A DNA stretch of 64,000 nt, from the NCBI GenBank assembly GCA_965242665.1, contig OZ251484.1, forward strand, positions 3,162,001 through 3,226,000, read 5' to 3'. The translations under genes were made by a program, and so were the position numbers. The notes under the pieces are model-generated. The model had not been told where the DNA came from, made no database searches, and saw only the letters and a list, made by a program, of their open reading frames with translations. This document shows positions 24,947-34,206 of the stretch, piece by piece (positions within the stretch are counted from its first letter, which is position 1; each line of letters starts with the position of its first letter). The DNA is from VXLM01 sp965242665. Lineage in GTDB: Bacteria; Chloroflexota; Dehalococcoidia; Lucifugimonadales; VXLM01.

Positions 24947-27900
24947 CTACCCCGCACCCATTCCGCCCCGCCTCACGTACACCCAGGCCGCCGCCGCCCC
25001 CGCAATCACCACCAAGACAACCACCGCGATGATCCCCCCCACGTTCGAGCCGCCGTCTTCAGCCTCAGGGGCCGCCGGCGCCGGCGTCGAAGTCGCAACC
25101 GCCTGCGTCACCGCCGCAGCCGTCGGCACAGGCGTGAACGTCGCCGCGGGCATGGGCGTCGCGGTCGCAGGCACGGACGTCGCCGTCGGCACGGGCGTGG
25201 CCGTCGGCGCGAATGTGGCCGTTGGCCGAGGCGTAGCGGTTGGCGTGGCCGTCGCCGTCGGCACGGGCGTGGCCGTCGGCGCGAATGTAGCCGTTGGCCG
25301 AGGCGTAGCGGTTGGCCTGGGCGTTGACGTCGGCACTGCCGTCGGCGCGAATGTAGCCGTTGGCCGAGGCGTAGCGGTTGGCCTGGGCGTTGACGTCGGC
25401 ACAGCCGTCGCCGTGAACGTTGCCGTCGGTACTGGCGTTGCAGTCGGAGGCGCGGTCGGCGTCGGAGTCGGAGTGGCGTCCTCTATCGTCAAGACATACG
25501 TGCTGAAGTGCGTCAGCGTGGACACCGCCCACACCGTGCCGGCATCGTCCGTCTCGCAGCGATGCTGCAAGAGCGTCCACTCATCGCCGGCCACGCGGTA
25601 CACACGCACGCGCCCCGCCGCGCACGCCGCCGCATCGACCGGCGGCAGCGCAAACCGCAAATCCACCCCAGGCGAGTACGTCATCGGCGTCGGCGTATTG
25701 CTCCCAGACGCGAACGTCTCCACCTCCGCCGCGAGCACCACCCGCTCCGCATCCGCCGGCGGCGCGCCGGCCGCATCTGCCCCCAACTTCGTCAACCGGA
25801 TATCCACATTCGACGGAGCCGCCCCAGCAGGCGCCACCAGCTGCAAAGTTCGGTCGCCGGTCGTGATCTCCACCGCCGCGTTCGCCGTCACACCCGCCCT
25901 CGCAGACGTCGGCGAAGTTACCGTGAGCGTGACGAATACCATCCGCGGCGTATTCGTCGCCCCGCTCGCGCTGATGACGATCCCGCTCCGGTGCGTCCCC
26001 ACATCCAACCCAGAAGCATCCACAGACACGCTCACGGTCACCCTCGCCCGCGGACTGTTCGACGACGCGGACGCAGGCGAGAACGACAGCCAGCTCGCAG
26101 CCGACGACAGCGTGAACGGCATGTCCACCTCCCGCACCGTGTTCCACACCGTGAACGTCTGCGCCGCCGGCGCATCTCCGCCCCGCACAGCGCTGAACCC
26201 AAGCCTGTTCGTCGAGAGACCGACCTCCGGCCGCACCTCCTCCGGCGTCGGCGTGGGCGTCGGTGTCGCCGTCGGCAATACCTCACCCCCTGGCGGCGGC
26301 GGTGGTATCGGCGTCGGTGGTATCGGCGTGGGCGTCGGCGTCGGCAGAGGCGGCGGCGCGTAAACCCACGCACCGGTCCTCCCTCCAGTACCAGAACTGA
26401 AAGCCCCCGTTACGACCACACTTCCGCCAATGGAGACCGCAAGCCCCCGCGCGCCTTGCGCGGTCTCCATCGGAAGCTGGACGGACGGAGTTTCCGACGT
26501 CGTCGCCGTAATCCACCCTCCCCGCGGCCTCGAGAACAAATACACCGTACCCCAGTCGCTCCCGCTAGTATGGCCGCTGTCCCTGGCAGACTCCCCAATG
26601 GCAACCCTGCTGCCGTCGGCATTCGCCGACACCGACGACCCGAAATTATAGCCCGCCGCACCGTCGGCCGCCGTCAATCTGGCAGATGCCGCCGTTGCCG
26701 CCCATCCCCCCGACGGCTCCGTGAACACATACGCCGCTCCGCTCCGATCCGCATTGGCCTGATTCGCCCCCACTACGACAGTACTTCCGTCCCCGCTCAC
26801 CGATACATTACTACCAAACCCCCGATGATCGTTTGAACTGTCATCCGAAGTGAGTTTCACGGTCGCGGCCGTTGCCGCCCATCCCTCCGACGGCCTCGTG
26901 AACACGTACACCGCCCTCTCGCCGCTGCTAGGATCCGTTCCCACGACGACCGTGTCCCCATTCGCGTTCACCGACACCGAGCGACCAAAGTGTTGATAGC
27001 CCCTCGAATCAGGCGCCGCGAGCGCGACCCCCGTACTCGTATCCGCATCCGCCCATCCCCCTGACGGTCTCGTGAACACATACGCCGCGCCGTTATTGAA
27101 ATTGGGCCAGGAGCCTGCCCTGAATGACCTCGCCCCGACGACGATCGTGCTTCCATTTGCGCTCACCGATACCGAATACCCAAACTGCGCGCGGTGCCGG
27201 GTAGCCAGAGTAAGCTTTGCCGCCTGCGACCATCCCCGGCCGGACCTCGTGAACACATACGCCGAGCCAACATCACGTTCGCTAAACCCCGGACCGTAGT
27301 CGTCCCTCTCCGCCCCGACGACGATCGTGCTCCCGTCCCTGCTCACCGAAACCGAATTCCCAAAACTGTCCGCAGGTTCGGTATCGTCCCCACGGATCAT
27401 AACTCCCGTAGGCGGCGCTATGGCGTCCCATCCACGAGACGGCCTCGTGAACACATACGCCGCGCCCCTCCTGCTCAGCATGAGCCTGCTGTCCGCCCCA
27501 ACGACGACCGTGCTCCCATCCGCGCTCGCAGCCGCCGCAATCCCAAACCTGTCGTCCGCCTCAGACCGAGGCGACGACAGAAAGACTCCGCCCCCGAAGA
27601 CTAGCGGTCGAACGCCGCTGACTATCGGCGTCGGTGTTGGCGTTATCGTCGGTGTTGGCGTTATCGTCGCCGTCGGTGTTGGCGTTATCGTTGGTGTCGC
27701 CGTCGGCGTTGGTGTGGGTGTCGCCGTCGGTGTGGGTGTTGCCGTTGGTGTCGCCGTCGGCGCAGGCGCAGGGCTCGTGCCGTAGACCCACGTGCCGCCC
27801 GATCCAGATTGATAACGCGTCGTCACGACCAAATTGCCGCCAAGGGCTACCGCGTATCCCCGCCAGCCTTGCCCCGTCTCCGTGGGAAGCGTTGCGGACA

Positions 27901-29111
27901 GAGGGTCCGCCGTGGTCGCATCAGTCCACCCGGCCTGCGGCCTCGCGAACAGATGCACCGCGCCCCGGTGCCCGCTGCCTCCAAGGGACGGCTTTCCAAT
28001 TGCAACCATGCTCCCGTCGTTGTTTACCGCCATCTGGTACCCAAAATCACTGCTTGACCCAGTGGCCGCCGTCAGCCGGGCCGCCGTCGACGTTGCCGCC
28101 CATCCTGCGGCCGGCTTCGTGTACACATACGCCTCCCCGTTCCCGACGTCGTAAGCTCCCACGACGACAGTGCCTCCGTCCCCACTCACCGACACCGACT
28201 CCCCAAAATCATCGCTTGCAGACGGGCTCGGCTTGGTAAGTTTCACCCCCGCGGCGGTCGACGCCCATCCCGTGGCCGGCCTCGTGAACACATACGCCCC
28301 CTCGGCGCCAGGAGTGTTCGTTCCCACGACGATCGTGGCACCGTTCGCGCTCACCGACACCCAGTACCCAAACCGCTCATTCGTAGTCCTCGTAGGCGGA
28401 GTTAGCAGAACCCCCGCGCTCGAGTCCGCCCATCCTGTGGACGGCCGCGTGTACACATACACCGCACCGACGTTGGAGTTGGCGCCGTCGTCGACGCCAT
28501 CCGCCCCGGCGACGATCGTGTTTCCGTCTGCACTTATCGCCAGCCCTCTTCCAAACGTATCGAATTGAGACGGGCTCGGATGAGTAAGTTTCGCGTTATC
28601 ATTCGCTGTTGCCGCCCATCCTGTGGACGGCTTCGTGAACACATACACCGCACCGACGTTGTTGAGGCCGCCCGGGGTGTCCCCTACCGCCCCGGCGACG
28701 ACCGTGCTTCCGTCTCTGCTCACCCCTACCGAGTGCCCGAAAAAATCATTCGCTGAGGTCTCGCTCCCGGTGATTTTGACGCTCGCAGCCGTCGTGTCCC
28801 ATCCGCCGAACGGCCGCGTGTACACGTGTATCGCCCCCGCGCTATTCCCTCGCCCGGTGTCCCCGGTATCTGCAACGACGATCGTGCCTTCGTCCTCGCT
28901 CACGGCCACACGACCTCCATACGCGACGCTGCCAGATCCCGACAGAAGGACTCCTGTGTCGATGACCGGCGGCCCGTACGGAGGACCTTGGGAGACCGAC
29001 TGTGCCCACCCAAGAGACCACCCCCCCCCCATTCGCGGCGAAACCCGCGACCAGCGCCACGACCGCCCCCAGAACGCACAGCCCAATAACCGAACGCAAT
29101 CGAATGAACAT
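24947..29111 (-). CDS. large FG-GAP/BACON repeat surface protein, signal peptide out of frame at a G10 tract
   Basis: About 1,390 residues. Two blocks of FG-GAP-like repeats (recurring FGxSVSVSxDGSTVVVGA and GAAYVFTRPSxGW) are separated by a Pro/Thr-rich linker. Then come a BACON-like domain (EVGLSTNRLGFSA...AASWLSFSP), a beta-rich domain, a very long PTATP linker, and a C-terminal membrane helix with a VYVRR stop-transfer. The ATG at 29111 starts a signal peptide (FIRLRSVIGLCVLGAVVALVAG) matching that of the paralog at 44268-47246. A run of ten G (29030-29021 on the minus strand) shifts the frame just after it, and nine G would restore it. The frame of the body runs open back to 29086. Either a phase-variable gene, a pseudogene, or a homopolymer error in the sequence. 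Confidence 0.8.
29021..29030. other. homopolymer tract (G10 on the coding strand) causing the frameshift
   Basis: Ten C on the plus strand, located at codon 28 of the FG-GAP gene, right after its signal peptide. With ten bases the secreted-protein frame ends at 28842 after 89 residues; with nine the full protein is read. Confidence 0.85.
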
Positions 29112-29177
29112 GACAGATACTTCCTTGCCCCTCGCTACGAGGCCGTACTCACAACCCTACTATATCACTGACAACCC

Positions 29178-29206
29178 TTTATACCAGACTCGCGACGACT
29201 TATCAA
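29178..29206 (-). promoter_or_regulatory. promoter of the first FG-GAP gene
   Basis: Minus strand TTGATA (29206-29201), 17-bp spacer, TATAAA (29183-29178). The spacer AGTCGTCGCGAGTCTGG closely matches that of the paralogous gene's promoter at 47422-47451, so the promoter was duplicated with the gene. Confidence 0.7.
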
Positions 29207-29249
29207 GTGTCTCCGTCAATTCCTCTGCCCCCGTCATCCCCCCGCCCAG

Positions 29250-29273
29250 ATTCCCGCCTTCGCGGGAATGACG
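29250..29273. repeat. 24-bp palindromic repeat, family A copy
   Basis: ATTCCCGCCTTCGCGGGAATGACG, adjoining the start of the 21-bp tandem array at 29274. Confidence 0.85.
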
Positions 29274-29498
29274 AAAGAGGAACGCGGGAATGAGACACGG
29301 GAGAGAGTGGGAATGACACGGGAGAGAGTGGGAATGACACGGGAGAGAGTGGGAATGACACGGGAGAGAGTGGGAATGACACGGGAGAGAGTGGGAATGA
29401 CACGGGAGAGAGTGGGAATGACACGGGAGGGTGCGGGAATGGCGTGGGTAGGTGCGGGAATGGCGTGGGTAGGTGCGGGAATGGCGTGGGTAGGTGCG
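29274..29498. repeat. 21-bp minisatellite array
   Basis: About seven tandem copies of GGGAATGACACGGGAGAGAGT, then three of GGGAATGGCGTGGGTAGGTGC. The unit carries the GGGAATGAC half-site of the adjoining palindromic repeat. It fills most of the gap between the FG-GAP gene promoter and the TPR gene stop. Reading frames through it encode only artificial heptads. Confidence 0.85.
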
Positions 29499-29512
29499 GT
29501 CCGGACGCTGGG

Positions 29513-31057
29513 CTAGTTCGCGGAGCCTCTGAGCTTGTCTCGAATCGACATCAGGCTTCGGTTGAGTTGCCCGGCGTCTGCGCCCAACTCTTCCGCCGTG
29601 TTTGCGTCGGCCAGAGCCTCCTCTTCCATGCCCAGCTCCGCCTTTGCCACGGCCCGCATCGCCCAAAGGTCGGAGTTCTTGGGGTCGCGGGTCTGCTCCG
29701 TAATTTGCTCGTGGATGTCGATGGCGGTGTTCAGGTCCGACAAAGCCTGGATGTGGTTGCCTACGCTGCCGTGAGCCAGAGCGCGGTTCTTGTAGTACTC
29801 GACTTCGTTGTTTGCCGAGTCCAAGCTGTCTTGCTCGGGGTTCAGTTCGATGGCCTCGCTGAAATCGGCTATCGCACGTTTGAAATCGCCCACCAGGGAG
29901 AATATCTCTCCCCGGCCTGCGTATGCCTCTGGGCTTCGAGTGTCCATGATGATTGCGTCCTCGAAGTCTACGATCGCGCGGTCGAAGTTGCGGGTTTCCA
30001 TCCAAAGCGTCCCCCGTCTTGCGAGAATCCGCCCGCTGGTCGGCTGAATTTCCAGCGCGGCGTTGTAGTCGGCAAGGGCCCTTCCATAATCCTGTAGAGC
30101 CAGGAATGAGTCGCCGCGCTCTACTAGCCATCCCGCGTTGTCGGGGATCAACTGGATGGCGGACGTGAGGTCGCGGATAGCCTTCTCGTGATTCGGCATC
30201 CGCTTGTAGATCTCTGCCCGCTCCGCGTACAACTTGGCATTCGTTGGATCCCTGCTGATCGACTCCGTGAGGTTCTGCGTGGACTGGTAGAGGATTCCGA
30301 GTTCGCCGTAGATCGTGCCTCGGTCGTGGAAGACTTTCTCGTTGTCGGGATCTAGTTGGACGGCCTTTTCGAGGTGGATGAAGGCGTCCTCGTACCGTTC
30401 GATTACCGCGTACGCCGCGCCCCGATTGAAATAGGCCTCCGCATTCTCAGGATCCAGACGAATTGCCTCTCCGAATTCTTCAATGGCCTTTCGCGGCTGC
30501 CCCATGGCCAAGTATTCCGCGCCGCGGTTCGTCCACGCCAGGGAGTTGGCCGGGTCGATGCCGATGGCAATGTCGTAGCTCTTTATCGCGTCGTAGTGCC
30601 TGCCGAGACGGGACAATGTCGTTCCGCGGTTGAGATGGAGGCGGAAGCTGTCGTCGTTCAACTCCATTGCCTTCTCGTAGTCTGCCAGAGCGGCCTTGTA
30701 CTGCGATACCCTCGAGTGGGCGACAGCGCGGTCGATGTACGTCTGCGGGTTGGCGGGATCGGACTCTATGGCTACGTTGTAGTCCTCGAGCGCCTCCTCG
30801 TATCTGCCAAGGTCTGCCCTTGCCCCTCCCCGCGCGATGTATGCGTCCGTGAATCTGGGGTTGAGCCGAATTGCTTGATCCAAATCGATCAATGCAGCTT
30901 CCACATTCCCGGATTTGCCGAACTCGAGCGCGGAATCGTAGTGCTTCTGAGCCAGTTGCCGCTCGGCGTCCCCGACTTCATCCCCGCCTCCGCCGCAAGA
31001 CGACGCGATGAGCAACAGTACGGTGCACAGCACTATCGAGTAGCAAGCGCGAACCAT
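29513..31057 (-). CDS. TPR-repeat lipoprotein
   Basis: A 514-residue exported protein. The signal peptide ends in a lipobox LIASSC, so it is likely lipid-anchored on the outer face of the membrane. The rest is about twelve tetratricopeptide repeats with the usual A-Y/F-x-N/D-R-G and D-P/P pattern (for example AIRLNPRFTDAYIARGGARADLGRYEEALEDY). TPR solenoids hold protein complexes together; no enzymatic motif is present. CGGAGG lies 9 nt before the ATG. No neighbour indicates a partner. Confidence 0.88.
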   Translation of the reverse strand: MVRACYSIVLCTVLLLIASSCGGGGDEVGDAERQLAQKHYDSALEFGKSGNVEAALIDLDQAIRLNPRFTDAYIARGGARADLGRYEEALEDYNVAIESDPANPQTYIDRAVAHSRVSQYKAALADYEKAMELNDDSFRLHLNRGTTLSRLGRHYDAIKSYDIAIGIDPANSLAWTNRGAEYLAMGQPRKAIEEFGEAIRLDPENAEAYFNRGAAYAVIERYEDAFIHLEKAVQLDPDNEKVFHDRGTIYGELGILYQSTQNLTESISRDPTNAKLYAERAEIYKRMPNHEKAIRDLTSAIQLIPDNAGWLVERGDSFLALQDYGRALADYNAALEIQPTSGRILARRGTLWMETRNFDRAIVDFEDAIIMDTRSPEAYAGRGEIFSLVGDFKRAIADFSEAIELNPEQDSLDSANNEVEYYKNRALAHGSVGNHIQALSDLNTAIDIHEQITEQTRDPKNSDLWAMRAVAKAELGMEEEALADANTAEELGADAGQLNRSLMSIRDKLRGSAN

Positions 31058-31151
31058 GCTTTCAACCTCCGAATAGAGCGGTCTTCTCCCACATTCCCTA
31101 GAACGACGATCCTGCCATTTTGGTCATCTGCGATTCCTGAGGCGCTGTCTA

Positions 31152-32114
31152 CTAGGACTGCCCCATTGCCTGCACGAGATGAGACCGTGATATGTTCCCG
31201 CCACTCATCACCAGAGCGACCTTCTGCCCCTGAAGGGTATCTTTGATCTTCAACGCCGCCGCCAGAGGCGACGCCCCGGCGTGCTCCGTAAGGTTGTGCG
31301 TAGTCTCAAGATAGAGGGACACCGCTTCCATCATCTCGCTCTCGGAAACGAGGACGAAGTCGTCCATCGAGTCTCGCATGATTTCCTGGGTCATGCGGTA
31401 TCCTGTTCCAGTGGCGAGCCCTTCCGCTATCGTCTCCATCTTCGCCTCGACGATTTCCCCTGATTTCCAGGACAAGTATGCGGCTGGCGCGCTCTCCGCC
31501 TGGACGCCGATGACGCGCGCCGCGGGGTTCAGACCGTCCGCCACGATGCACGCTCCGCACGCTCCGCTCCCTCCGCCGACTGGTACGATGATGACGTCGA
31601 TGTCCGGCTCGTCCTCGAAGATTTCAAGGGAGTACGTGCCCACGCCCGGGATCAGCCTCGGCTCGTTTGCCGAGTGGACGTAGACATACCCTTCCTCCTT
31701 CGACAGCCGCTCACAGTGTGCGCGCGCCTCGTCGAAGTTTCGTCCATGGTAGATGAGGCGCGCGTCGAGGTCGCGCATGGCTTCGCATTTGTCCGGATTG
31801 GCGTCGACGGGAATCACCACGGACGCCTGCGCTCCGAAAACCTTGGCGGCGAAAGCGACTCCTTGACCAAAGTTGCCGGTCGACGCGCAGATCACCCCCT
31901 GTGACTTCTCATCGTCGCTCAACTGCGCCAACACGTTCAACGCGCCCCGCATCTTGAACGCCCCCAGCTGCTGATGGTTCTCATGCTTCACGTACACCTT
32001 GGCCCCTATCAGCTTGTCCAAGCGGGGGTAGCGGTGCAACGGGGTTCGGGTGATATACGGCGCGATGCGCTTGCGCGCCTCATAGACATCGAGAAGGCTG
32101 AATCTTGTCCCCAA
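31152..32114 (-). CDS. threonine/serine dehydratase (PLP fold type II)
   Basis: Deaminates threonine (or serine) to the 2-oxo acid. Visible: GAFKMRGA with the PLP lysine, the phosphate-loop-like ASTGNFGQG, VPVGGGSGACG, and the C-terminal MSGGN. The frame extends upstream to 32360, but TTG 32114 is the likely start: AGGAG lies 7 nt before it, the family begins near this point, and a longer product would run into the divergent mutL start. The 320-residue form lacks a C-terminal ACT domain, as in catabolic or serine-racemase-like members; feedback by isoleucine is therefore not expected. Confidence 0.85.
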   Translation of the reverse strand: MGTRFSLLDVYEARKRIAPYITRTPLHRYPRLDKLIGAKVYVKHENHQQLGAFKMRGALNVLAQLSDDEKSQGVICASTGNFGQGVAFAAKVFGAQASVVIPVDANPDKCEAMRDLDARLIYHGRNFDEARAHCERLSKEEGYVYVHSANEPRLIPGVGTYSLEIFEDEPDIDVIIVPVGGGSGACGACIVADGLNPAARVIGVQAESAPAAYLSWKSGEIVEAKMETIAEGLATGTGYRMTQEIMRDSMDDFVLVSESEMMEAVSLYLETTHNLTEHAGASPLAAALKIKDTLQGQKVALVMSGGNISRSHLVQAMGQS

Positions 32115-32333
32115 CGGTATGCTCCTATCGGTTCGCTTCTCTATAGCATACGACAATACATGGCCTCCGGCATAGTAGGGCGCGGTCTCGTTCGATGTAC
32201 TGAGATGGGTTTTCTCTGCATCTCGCGCGACGGTTGCCCCTGCATCGGAAACCCACCCGCCGTCATTCCTGTGCCCTGCCGCGCCTCGAACCGATGCGCA
32301 ATCCGCCTCCCAACGTGATATTCTATATCCACG

Positions 32334-34055
32334 ATGCCGATTCAAGTACTCAGCCCGCAAATCGCCTCGAAGATCGCTGCAGGCGAAGTTACGGAACGTC
32401 CCGCCTCCGTCGTGAAGGAACTGGTCGAGAACTCCCTCGATGCAGGCGCGCGGAGGGTGTCCGTGGAGATTCGCGGCGGGGGCGTCGAGTACATCCGCGT
32501 GACGGACGACGGAATCGGCATTCCCCCGGACGAACTAGCCGTCGCCTTCGAGCGCTTTGCCACCAGCAAACTCGTCGATCCTCGCGACCTCGAGTCCGTG
32601 GGCACGTTCGGCTTCCGCGGTGAGGCGCTGCCGAGCATCGCGGCGGTCTCGCGGGTTGCCATGGTTTCACGAACGCAGGATGAAGACGCTGCGGCCCAAG
32701 TGGAAGTAGAGGCAGGCAGGGTGCTTCGCCGCCAGTCGGTAGGCGCAGCGCGGGGCACCTCCGTAACGGTGCGCGGACTCTTCCATAACCTTCCTGCCCG
32801 CCGAAAGTTCCTTCGCTCGGCCGCGGCCGAGTCGACTCGCATTCAGTCCGTCGTTGGACGATTCGCGCTTGCAAGGCCGGACGTCGCCGTTAGTCTCACC
32901 GTGGACGGCAAGTCCACTATCATGGCGAACGGATCCGGCGGCCTTCGCGAGGCGATGGCCGCCGTCTACAGCCCCCAGATAGCAGAAGCTACCCTCCACA
33001 TCGAAGCAGAGGAAGGGGAATCAGGCGTACATGGACTTATCGGCAGGCCGTCCCTCGCCCGCTCGAATCGAAACCACGTGACCATCTTCGTAAACGGACG
33101 CTGGGTCCAGAACAGAAGCCTAACCTTCGCCCTGTTCGAAGCGTATCGAGGTTTCCTCATGGAACGCCGCTATCCCATCGCCGTCGTCAACATCGATGTC
33201 CCATACTCCGACGTCGACGTGAACGTGCATCCGTCCAAGACGGAGGTGCGCCTCCGCGACGAAGGGCGCGTCTTTTCGATTCTGCAGCGCACAGTCCGCG
33301 AGACCCTCATAGCAAACCTCCCAGTCCAAGACCTGTCCACTCGGCCGGCCGACTCACAGAACCCATCCGACGTTCGCTCCTACTGGCCGATCCCCCCTCC
33401 GAACCAACCCGCGCAGTCGGACGGCATGGGATCCGATGCACCGCCCCAAGACCCGCAGCAGCCGCTCATCCCGCGCCGCGCGCTGCCCGCTCTCCGAGTG
33501 CTCGGCCAGATCAAAGCGGCGTATATCGCAGCCGAAGGGCCGGACGGCATGTACTTGATCGACCAACACGCAGCCCATGAGCGGGTACTCTTCGATAGGA
33601 TCAAGAGCGAGGCAAGAGCAGGCAGCCCGTCTGTCCAAGGACTGATGGAGCCGGTGACCGTCGACCTTACTCCCGAGCAAAGGGAGGTCGTCGAGTCCCG
33701 CCGTTCGAACGTAATCGGCCTCGGCTTCCACATAGAGGACTTCGGAGGCGGCACGTCCGTGTTGCGCGGCGTCCCGGCCGTCATCGGATCTGAAGATCCA
33801 GCGGCGTCCCTGCGTGATGTGCTCGACCTCATGTCCGAGGGCGGCGGGTACGAATCGTGGGATGAACGCGCCGCATACTCCTTGGCGTGTCATGGGGCCA
33901 TCCGAGCCGGCAAGATCCTCACGAATCAGGAAACGGAAGATCTAGTCCGACAACTCGAGCAGTGCAGCCAGCCGCACACTTGCCCACACGGACGTCCGAC
34001 GATGATTCACCTGAGCGCCGCCAGACTAGAAGAAGAGTTCGGCAGACGAGGATAA
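32334..34055 (+). CDS. mutL: DNA mismatch repair protein MutL
   Basis: A 573-residue MutL. The N-terminal GHKL ATPase has ELVENSLDAGA, DDGIGI, TSKL, GFRGEAL and NVHPSKTEV. The C-terminal dimer/endonuclease domain has DQHAAHERVLFD, SLACHGAIRAGK and CPHGRPT, as in MutL proteins with latent nicking activity. The last residue of the DQHA(x2)E(x4)E motif is D here instead of E. It is transcribed away from the threonine dehydratase gene. No strong ribosome-binding site is visible before the ATG. mutS is not in the window. Confidence 0.93.
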   Translation: MPIQVLSPQIASKIAAGEVTERPASVVKELVENSLDAGARRVSVEIRGGGVEYIRVTDDGIGIPPDELAVAFERFATSKLVDPRDLESVGTFGFRGEALPSIAAVSRVAMVSRTQDEDAAAQVEVEAGRVLRRQSVGAARGTSVTVRGLFHNLPARRKFLRSAAAESTRIQSVVGRFALARPDVAVSLTVDGKSTIMANGSGGLREAMAAVYSPQIAEATLHIEAEEGESGVHGLIGRPSLARSNRNHVTIFVNGRWVQNRSLTFALFEAYRGFLMERRYPIAVVNIDVPYSDVDVNVHPSKTEVRLRDEGRVFSILQRTVRETLIANLPVQDLSTRPADSQNPSDVRSYWPIPPPNQPAQSDGMGSDAPPQDPQQPLIPRRALPALRVLGQIKAAYIAAEGPDGMYLIDQHAAHERVLFDRIKSEARAGSPSVQGLMEPVTVDLTPEQREVVESRRSNVIGLGFHIEDFGGGTSVLRGVPAVIGSEDPAASLRDVLDLMSEGGGYESWDERAAYSLACHGAIRAGKILTNQETEDLVRQLEQCSQPHTCPHGRPTMIHLSAARLEEEFGRRG

Positions 34056-34206
34056 CCCAAGAAACGCGGACGCCGCCTCCCCGATCCGGTGACCGGGTTC
34101 CGCCCGTTTTACTGCGGCAGGTGCGATGGCGGGCTATGATATGATGCTTCCGCGTTCGCCGGCGTTGCCATTCCCCAGCGACCGACCCAAAGCAGGAGAC
34201 ACCCCC

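Noticed and set aside
25508..26836. Arg-rich 442-residue frame opposite the FG-GAP gene, and similar ones at 45330-45905
   Set aside because: Arg/Pro-rich translations are the expected antisense or shifted reading of Gly/Thr/Pro-rich repeat genes.
29160..30131. Minus-strand frame with SFPLSPV heptads over the 21-bp array
   Set aside because: The heptads come from a repeat unit of 21 bp (divisible by three); the rest overlaps the TPR gene in another frame.
34056..34125. Possible terminator after mutL (CGGGTTCCGCCCGTTTT)
   Set aside because: Stem of only four or five base pairs and a short T-run; too weak to list.
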